In this document: piece by piece, positions 57,080-64,000 of the stretch
Position numbering within the stretch: the first letter of the stretch is position 1
Layout: each line of letters starts with the position of its first letter
Assembly (NCBI RefSeq): GCF_000237925.1
Contig: NC_031502.1
Span: forward strand, 50,628,704-50,692,703
DNA from: Schistosoma mansoni
Taxonomy: Eukaryota > Platyhelminthes > Trematoda > Strigeidida > Schistosomatidae
Direction: 5' to 3'
DNA length: 64,000 bases
Notes under the pieces: generated by a model
What the model saw: only the letters and a program-made list of their open reading frames with translations
What the model was told of the DNA's origin: nothing
Databases searched by the model: none
Program-made: the position numbers and the translations under genes

Positions 57080-57410
57080 AATGGTAGCTAGCTGTGAAAT
57101 ACAGGACGCACGTTTCGTTCGATCAGGGATCAGTAGTTAAGTGTATAATATGATAGTATTTGAAGCAAATGGTACTGGGTTCTAGTCCCGGAGTGAAAAT
57201 CAACTCTGAGATGCAGATATATCAAGCTGACAAGTCCCAAATAGGACTGAACGCACGTCTTGTATTCCATTGCTAGTCACTATCCATCTTTGTTTATAAT
57301 GCATGTGAATTAAGGCAATATCGAGGCACTTTGCATAGGATGCATATATATCAATAAGAGATTGATCAATTTGAAGATTCAAACAAGCAATACAAAATGA
57401 ACAAAATAGA
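57080..57410 (+). repeat. Sm-alpha SINE, rearranged and degenerate
   Basis: A minus-sense ribozyme scrap (CAGGACGCACGTTTCGTTCG) abuts a plus-sense head (GATCAGTAGTTAAGTG, B box GGTTCTAGTCCC), a ribozyme relic (CTGACAA, CTGAAC) and the spacer. Confidence 0.75.
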
Positions 57411-58184
57411 ATATCTGAGAACGTTTCTAATTGATTGTGGTCACTTGAATAGGTAACTATTTACTCTGTTTTCGCTTTTGTCAGAACAGTTTTCCGATAA
57501 CTATGTATTTCTTTGGTTACAGATAACATAATCCAAGTGTATTATTCAATGTTAAAATTTTTACCGAGAGAATTCAATATCAAATCATTGAATTGTGTCA
57601 ACGTTGTGAATACATCTTACTCTTTGTTCCTTATTGCTTAACAAATCAATAGTTAACTTATTAATAACAAAAAAAGCACTGACAACATTTATCTGTACAA
57701 TGTACTTAACTGGTTACATTGTTCGTAGCTAGTTTTAATCTCTGATTAATCATGGTAAAACATAAACTATTTAGTGTAGAACTGTATTCGATTGACTAGA
57801 TATCGAGGAGCAATTAACCAACCTATTGTTCAGTTTTTTCTCTACATTGAAGGTAAGATACCAAGCTAAATTCACCGTATGAATAGCTTTGTAAAGGTAA
57901 GATTATATTATGTTAAGATTACTTAGATTTAGTGCAGAAATGACTGTTGTTCAAAAGTGTAATGAAAATAATATAGCATAAAACAATATTCTATATATAG
58001 CTTGATCCTTCTGAAGAAGATTTTATATGTTTCGTTTTGATCAAAGTGTACATTCAATCAATTAATATTACTAACAAATGCCTTAAGGAACCATAAACAT
58101 AGATCACAGACTATCGTTCCACAGGATCATTTATTTGACTTTCAATTTAACACGGATTAGTTGGGCATTAATAACGTCAAATAC
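57411..58184. other. No recognisable feature
   Basis: AT-rich. Confidence 0.4.
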
Positions 58185-58185
58185 C

Positions 58186-58350
58186 GGCTCAGTAGTTTAG
58201 AAGTTAAGTGTTCGCGTGTGAGACCTGGGTTGGAATCCCGCATGCGGGATCGTGTATGCGCACTGCTGAGGTGTCCTATACTAGGACGAGATGACCGCCC
58301 AGTGCTTCCAGGTTTTCAATGGTGGTCTAACATTAATTGATTCCTTATCT
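58186..58350 (+). repeat. Family F hammerhead SINE, 5'-truncated
   Basis: GGCTCAGTAGTTTAGAAGTT, B box GGTTGGAATCCCG, a ribozyme relic (CTGAGGT, GAGAT) and the right arm to CTTATCTCAATCAAAA. Confidence 0.75.
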
Positions 58351-58728
58351 CAATCAAAAATTTGTCATTGGTAAAGTTGAGATATTACGTAACTGAAAAT
58401 ACCTTGCTTAGAATAAACGATATATTGCTTGATTGTTTGCAAATTTTGTCAATGTTTATTGAGACATCAGTAGAAATGATTATTTCACACGGAGAAAGCT
58501 TTACACCAACTTTCGAATTCTTGACTGAAAGAGAAAAAGAAAGATCGAAATACAGGGTAATACTTGGCATCTCATGTCTGAATGAATTTTTCGAGTTTAA
58601 TAATTTCAATTGAGTTAGTCGATTTTAACTGATATCATTATGGATTAAGCTTGAATATAAAAGAACTAACAACATGAACATACTAACGAGAATTCAATTT
58701 AACTGAAATTATTGTCAGTTGGCAATCA

Positions 58729-59006
58729 GTCAAGACTGTAATTTATAGACAAACCATTCAAAATTAAGAGAGCAGGTATTGGATTTTTGAGTGAAATTCA
58801 TTCACCCATATGGTTGAATAGTATTTTGACATTATAGCTGTTGTCGATTGATAATAAAAACCTTAACCGCAATTCCTAACTCTAACGTTCGACTGTGAAT
58901 CCAAATCTTAGTTCCTCACACCAGTTAATAATCCTAGTAAGTTGGTGGACATCTTCAAGGTTATTTAATCATAACTCAAAGGTCGTCCATAAATTATAGT
59001 CTCACC
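58729..59006. mobile_element. MULE-type MITE, older copy
   Basis: Termini GTCAAGACTGTAATTTATAG and the complement of CCATAAATTATAGTCTCACC, with an internal order similar to 41780-42068 (GAAATTCA, CATTATAGCTG, CTAACTC). Target duplications are no longer recognisable. Confidence 0.8.
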
Positions 59007-59107
59007 GATTATTGGATGGGAGTTGACAGCTTTTCCATTTCTACTTGATTCTTACTGCTGTATTACCTGGACATCACAGTCCATCATTAAACAACCTACA
59101 AATTTTA

Positions 59108-59112
<5 letters not shown>

Positions 59113-59144
<32 letters not shown>

Positions 59145-59155
59145 TATATTAATAA
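59113..59155. repeat. (AT)n microsatellite
   Basis: About 30 bp of TA dinucleotides followed by TTAATATATTAAT. Confidence 0.9.
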
Positions 59156-59394
59156 GTAATTATTCTTCTCAGTCAAAAAGCCATATGCTATTTGATATAT
59201 TCTTATGACCCAGTGAAACTAATGGAAATGAGAGTAGAAAGTGTGTTTCTTCTAGGCTCATTTTAACTAATCCAATTTCTTTTATTATTGTATCAACTCT
59301 TTAAACTCTAAATTTAAGAAGAACCTAATTGAACTCCATTATATTTATAAGCTTTGTATGAATAGAATTGTTTTCTTTATGGAAAGTAAGAATT

Positions 59395-59600
59395 CAGAAG
59401 GTGGATTTTGTGGAGATTTAGTATTTTCATAGTTGAAAGCATGAGTCAATTGAAGCTAGATCACCAAGCAAAATCTGGAAGCACTGGACGGCTGTTTCGC
59501 CCTATTGTGGGTTCGAATCTTGAGAGGAGAGGTCGTAGATGCGCTCTGCTGAGGAGTCCCACAATAGGACGAGACGGCCATCCAGTGTTTCCAGATTTTC
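59395..59600. repeat. Family F fold-back running into an assembly gap
   Basis: Left tip CAGAAGGTGGATTTTGTGG, left arm, a minus-sense ribozyme scrap (ACGGCTGTTTCGCCCTATTG), then plus-sense B box GGTTCGAATCTTG and a ribozyme with GAGAC (inactive), up to CCAGATTTTC and the N run. Confidence 0.8.
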
Positions 59601-59800
59601 NNNNNNNNNNNNNNNNNNNNNNNNNNNNNNNNNNNNNNNNNNNNNNNNNNNNNNNNNNNNNNNNNNNNNNNNNNNNNNNNNNNNNNNNNNNNNNNNNNNN
59701 NNNNNNNNNNNNNNNNNNNNNNNNNNNNNNNNNNNNNNNNNNNNNNNNNNNNNNNNNNNNNNNNNNNNNNNNNNNNNNNNNNNNNNNNNNNNNNNNNNNN
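59601..59800. other. Assembly gap, 200 N
   Basis: Exactly 200 N inside the right arm of a fold-back repeat. Translations across it are artefacts. Confidence 0.99.
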
Positions 59801-60496
59801 AAAAAAAGTATAAACAACTTGCAATAAACAAATTAATGTTAAAAGATGCAAAAACATTCAAACTGGAAAAGATAAGATATTGCATAACGTAAATTTTAGC
59901 AAAATTATTTCATAACTAATGGTAATTGGTGAAAGAACAGTGAAAAATAAGAAAACACTGAACAATTATCTCGTCCTAGTATGTTACTCATCAACAGCGT
60001 GCAAGCATCATCTCTTTGGGCATCGAACTGTTTAGCCAAGACCGATTGATTTACGTATCAATGTCTAAATATCGAGCCGTCATCTTTAAACCTGAAGTTA
60101 AACTCATGATCACCTTTTGTGATATCCCTAAGTATATATGAGTAGCGTTGTTTACCGGCTGTTATAAGTTCGTTTTCAGTACATGTACAGCTGCTTATTC
60201 CGCTTTTTATGTTTTCAGACAGTTTATTGAGAAATAACCATATTACTAACATGAGAGATTTGTATTATTCATCATATTTGGTGTATAGGTGCTTGTCAAA
60301 TAACTGCAACTTTTTAATGATTGATTACTACATTTGTTGTAAAATGTAATTTATATCATGTAGTAGAATAGTTGTTTTCACTCTGCTATACTAGTTTTAT
60401 GTTTCAGCGCCGTCTATTTCCCTAATCGTTTGCTAAGAAAATATTGCAATTTTTAGTGTCCTATATTAAACAGATATTTTGAATACTTTCCAAATA
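59801..60496. other. No confident gene
   Basis: The minus-strand frame at 60058-60252 has ordinary protein-like composition but no motif or support. Confidence 0.4.
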
Positions 60497-60500
60497 ATAT

Positions 60501-60805
60501 TGTGGTGTGGGTTACTGATATCCACATAAATAGTATATGGTGATGGTCGGGCATTGAATGCATTTCAGTAGAAGATCGATAAGGATAGAACGGGAACGGC
60601 ACGCAATTGGTACGAAAATGAATGAACAATTATAATCGGAGACTATGGACGGATATTTGCAGAAGGAACAGTCAAGATTAAGACAAGTGATTGTTATTTT
60701 GCAAATTAACTGTTCACTATATAGTTCTCATATTTTAATGAGATATTCTGTAATTTTGTGCTAAAATGCATTCGATTGTCCCCACTCGTGTTCTTGTTCA
60801 CTACA
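60501..60805 (+). mobile_element. Solo LTR, family LTR-2, with 4-bp target duplication
   Basis: 305 bp, TGTGGTGTGGG...GTTCACTACA, flanked by ATAT at 60497-60500 and 60806-60809. Contains GTGATGGTCGGGCATTGAATG and CAGTAGAAGATCGATAAG, shared with the two other copies. Confidence 0.75.
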
Positions 60806-60809
60806 ATAT

Positions 60810-62967
60810 AACTCTTACATAATATGACTGTATTACTATCAGACATAATAAAAATTATTCTGTCTTGTCAACAATATTAAAATAAAATTTCCATAAAATA
60901 GAAACCGGATATTACGGAATAAATTGTGTCTTTTCACCCATTCAGATCATTATCATAAGCTGTGTCAAGCTACTGGGTTTGACATATGGTTTAGTATTGA
61001 ATGATTCTTAAATAATTTAAGGTTTATGATCACTAGAAAAGTACTATCAATAACCTGAGTTCATTCGAAATGATAGCCCTACTAATTCATTTTTCTTGTA
61101 ACTTAGCACAATATAAGTTTTTATATAGTTCAGTAGGTACATACAACAAACTGGATTTGATTAAAAAGCTAGATTTTCTCAGGCACTAATATACGACCAG
61201 TCCTATCCAACTTAACCATTAAGAGTAAGTTATATAAAAATATATAATTTGATGGAGATTTCTTGATCATTAAAGACAGTCTTTTTTCATAAATAGTACC
61301 TTACTGGTCACTACAAAACAATATACTTATTTAAAATCGTATATGGCTAAGAGCTTGTTAGAATCATACAACAGCGGTCTATTTACTGTACCACTATGTT
61401 AAGACTATTTTCCATTTATTAATATTGAGAATGGCTTGTACTTTCACATGTTTGACGTAAACAAATTTACATAATTAGGCCAACAATCATAGAATAAAAT
61501 GACTTTTTCTTTATGTATCTATACCTTTGCCTGTTGAGGAATTATACCAACATAGGTGTAAAAATAGTTCGACTATTTGAAATAGTACTCTTTAACCTAA
61601 TCTGTTCCTATGTATCTTACTAATATATAAATGTTGATAAACTATATTGTGAAATAATTTGGTAAGAATAGGATTATTAAATATATATCATGAATTCAAT
61701 TAGTACCATTAGAGCAACCATCCTACAATCAATTTTGATCATGGTTAATTTTGGTTAAGACTTTTTATTATTAACTTACTTAACAGACATCGTCATTTAG
61801 ATAATAACAATTTGCATATTCTTTGTACTGTTATGACCACTAGAGCATATGGCACTTTGGCCAAAATGTTGATTGCTTAAGTATCATTCGATGACTACCT
61901 ATATATGTATGCACGCAAATCTTATTATCAGCTTTTGTTTTTCTGTGCCCTCATTAAATTTGACTATAAATTGCCTATGTAATTGCTTGCGCTTTCTGCT
62001 CGTTGCTTTCTGATATTCGCTTATGTGTTTGTACATTTCTGTTCTGCTTCATTTGATAATAAACTGTAGTTGCCGCTTCTCTTTGCTCTCAGATTTTGGT
62101 ATTATAACGGTTATCAAGGTGAACGATTAACAAAGCACGGCACTACACCATGACAATGAAACTTGTTTTAACATAGAATATTACATAACATTAAAATAAT
62201 TGATTTGAAAACAAATTACCAGCACTCACTTTTTCTTTTTTGTTACTAGTAACATATCATTAAATAATATTAGGTAGAATGTATTCGGTTTACGAATAGT
62301 CAATTTTTGAAATACTGACATACGTCCATTATCTGTTAAACATTCACGAAGTTCACCTTCTTTAATAAGACGTTTATCACTAATTGCTATTCTCTAATTT
62401 GTTATAAAATATGGTTAAGAATAGAAAAAGAAAAGATTCTTAACAATGAATATATAATCTGAATATTTAATTTAAAAAAAACTGGATTAGTGAAATGGAT
62501 TAATGTTTCCTTCTTTCCTTAAGAGAAAAAATTAGTGCATTAAACACAGGATACTAGGACATCAAATGATGTAGGATATTGTATAACGTAAGCTTTGATA
62601 GATAGGTAGTTATCACTGCTAATGATTGAATAACATTTGAAAACACTAAGCACTGATTGACTAAAATCACTGATTTGATGCTATGAGGATAAATATATGA
62701 TTAGATCATTTACGGTAACATTTAGTTGGATTGAATTAACCAACCATGCCCATTAGGTCTCTTCTCTTCATTTAATTGAACAAAGCCTTTCACTTGTTGT
62801 TCTTAGTTATTTAAGCTAGAAATAACTAGAAAAAGATTTCCAGATAGTTACTCGAGTTTTTTATACTTTTTAAATTACGTAATGTAAACAACAACTACGA
62901 TAAAGAATATAATGAATTGAAGATTAAAATAATTCAGCACTGAAAGCTTTTGACGATTTGTATACGT
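60810..62967. other. No confident gene; possible decayed LTR at 61838-62113
   Basis: TGTTATGACCACTAGAGC at 61838, a TATATATG block, AATAAA near 62060 and TATTATAACGG near 62104-62114 have the order of an LTR. It is a single copy without a target duplication, so this is a suggestion only. Confidence 0.3.
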
Positions 62968-62972
62968 CAAAC

Positions 62973-63484
62973 TGTTATATCCAGTGGAGAATTATGAATG
63001 GTAACTCTGAGGACTATTTATGGACCAATATGATAAGTACATTTCCTATTGCATAATTGCTAAGTAACTTAACTATTCGTATTCGTGTTCCTCTTATCGT
63101 AAGCTTTATTTTGACCCATAGATTATTATTATACGATTTACCATTCATGAGTTATCCCCAGTCTATTGATTACTTTTCCCCCTATTCACAGCCACATTTG
63201 GCTAAATCTTGTACAAATGTTATTTTTTATTTCATGGTACGATGTGGTCAGTTTGTTTGGTATATAAACCCAATATGTTTGAGAATAATGAATGATATCG
63301 CAGAGGCTGTTATTGGTGTTCTAGACTTAACTGGGTGGGCTAGGCAGAAAGCAGGACTGATAAGTACTCAAGACTGCTCATACAATTTTTTGTATCATTG
63401 GGCGATCAATAAATTCACTCCTCACTCATTGGCGGTATTATCACTTCATATACTGAACAGGGCATGCAGTCAATCGATATAACA
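62973..63484 (+). mobile_element. Solo LTR, family LTR-1, with perfect 5-bp target duplication
   Basis: 512 bp, TGTTATATCC...ATATAACA, flanked by CAAAC at 62968-62972 and 63485-63489. TATATAAACCC lies at about 63260-63270. The 141-codon frame across it is a repeat by-product also seen in the copy at 34018. Confidence 0.88.
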
Positions 63485-63489
63485 CAAAC

Positions 63490-64000
63490 AAATGAACACT
63501 TCTCTTAATGATTAATTTTAATTCTGTCATATTTGACAATATGGAAGATTATCTCATTCCATTTGAAGGTCAATACGTAGAATTTTGACTTTAATACGAT
63601 ATGTAATCCAAAACATGGATTTTCTTGTCCTATTTTAGTAAAAACCAGTAGAATGCCAAGGTTTTAACCTAATACTTGATGATCAATAACATGAAGCATG
63701 GAATATTTTTTATAATAGTGAAAAACACAATATAGTATGGTACGTTGAAGACTTGAAAGACGTGGATCAATCTGGAGGAATTTAGTGCCAGTTTTTTAAT
63801 ATAGTTTTTGTTTTTTTTAATGGTTGTACTTAGTGAAAATACTATACAAGTCGTACTAAGGTGGTTACGTATTATGTCTGAGCCTAACTAAGAGGTATAT
63901 TCATGAACCAGTGCCATCAAAAACCACTGACACTGCTTTTTTATAACTCTACTACTAAAGTCGTAATAACTTGAGCTAAACATTTTTTACAGACACAATG
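63490..64000. other. No recognisable feature
   Basis: AT-rich. Confidence 0.4.

Overview
The window is AT-rich, intron-poor, repeat-laden DNA from a metazoan, almost certainly a blood fluke (Schistosoma). The evidence is many copies of the Sm-alpha hammerhead SINE (tRNA-like A/B boxes followed by a CTGACGA...GGAC-GAAAC ribozyme core), schistosome-style introns of 33-46 bp, and fragments of Penelope-like and RTE-type retroelements. The species cannot be fixed from this sequence.

Only two stretches look like protein-coding genes apart from retroelement debris. (1) At 8336-9073 (+) lies the last exon of a regulator of G-protein signalling (RGS) protein. It holds the C-terminal half of the RGS box followed by an Ala-rich helix and a Ser/Thr/Asn-rich tail. 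(2) At 23010-25310 (+) lies a MULE (Mutator-like) transposase gene with a WRKY/GCM1-type zinc finger, a DDE domain, a SWIM finger and a C-terminal RING/PHD-like cysteine cluster, split by at least four tiny introns. Forty-seven nucleotides after its stop codon is a canonical replication-dependent histone 3'-end stem-loop (GGCCCTTTTCAGGGCC followed by ACCCA). Upstream are CCAAT motifs and a TATAAAAG box. A transposase message with histone-type 3'-end formation is the most surprising feature of the window.

The remainder is layered mobile DNA. A dead Penelope-like reverse transcriptase (motif A Asp to Tyr, one frameshift, one stop) fills 1-1540. Five RTE-like LINE tails and one tiny 3' scrap occur at 13.0, 27.8, 29.5, 30.0, 38.7 and 42.5-43.4 kb; two have perfect 12-14 bp target duplications. 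Two families of solo LTRs are present: LTR-1, about 480-530 bp with 5-bp duplications, at 10.6, 34.0, 49.2 and 63.0 kb; and LTR-2, about 305 bp with 4-bp duplications, at 4.5, 44.0 and 60.5 kb. A MULE-type MITE family with GGTGAGACTATAATTTATGG termini and 8-9 bp duplications occurs at 28.2, 41.8 and 58.7 kb.

Two hammerhead SINE families dominate. One is classical Sm-alpha (5.2, 32.4, 39.4, 44.6-45.0, 49.9, 51.1-51.9, 54.1, 55.5 and 57.1 kb). The other, called family F here, has more than 20 copies. It has its own tRNA-like head, its own CTGAGGA-type hammerhead core, and mirror-image ends (CAGAAGGGGG...CCCCCTTCTG) that often make it a fold-back element. Family F copies are nevertheless flanked by 7-16 bp variable-length target duplications and are often 5'-truncated, as expected for LINE-mobilised retroposons. 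Both 200-N gaps in the assembly fall inside hammerhead repeats. Long stretches between these features are AT-rich and show no recognisable gene.
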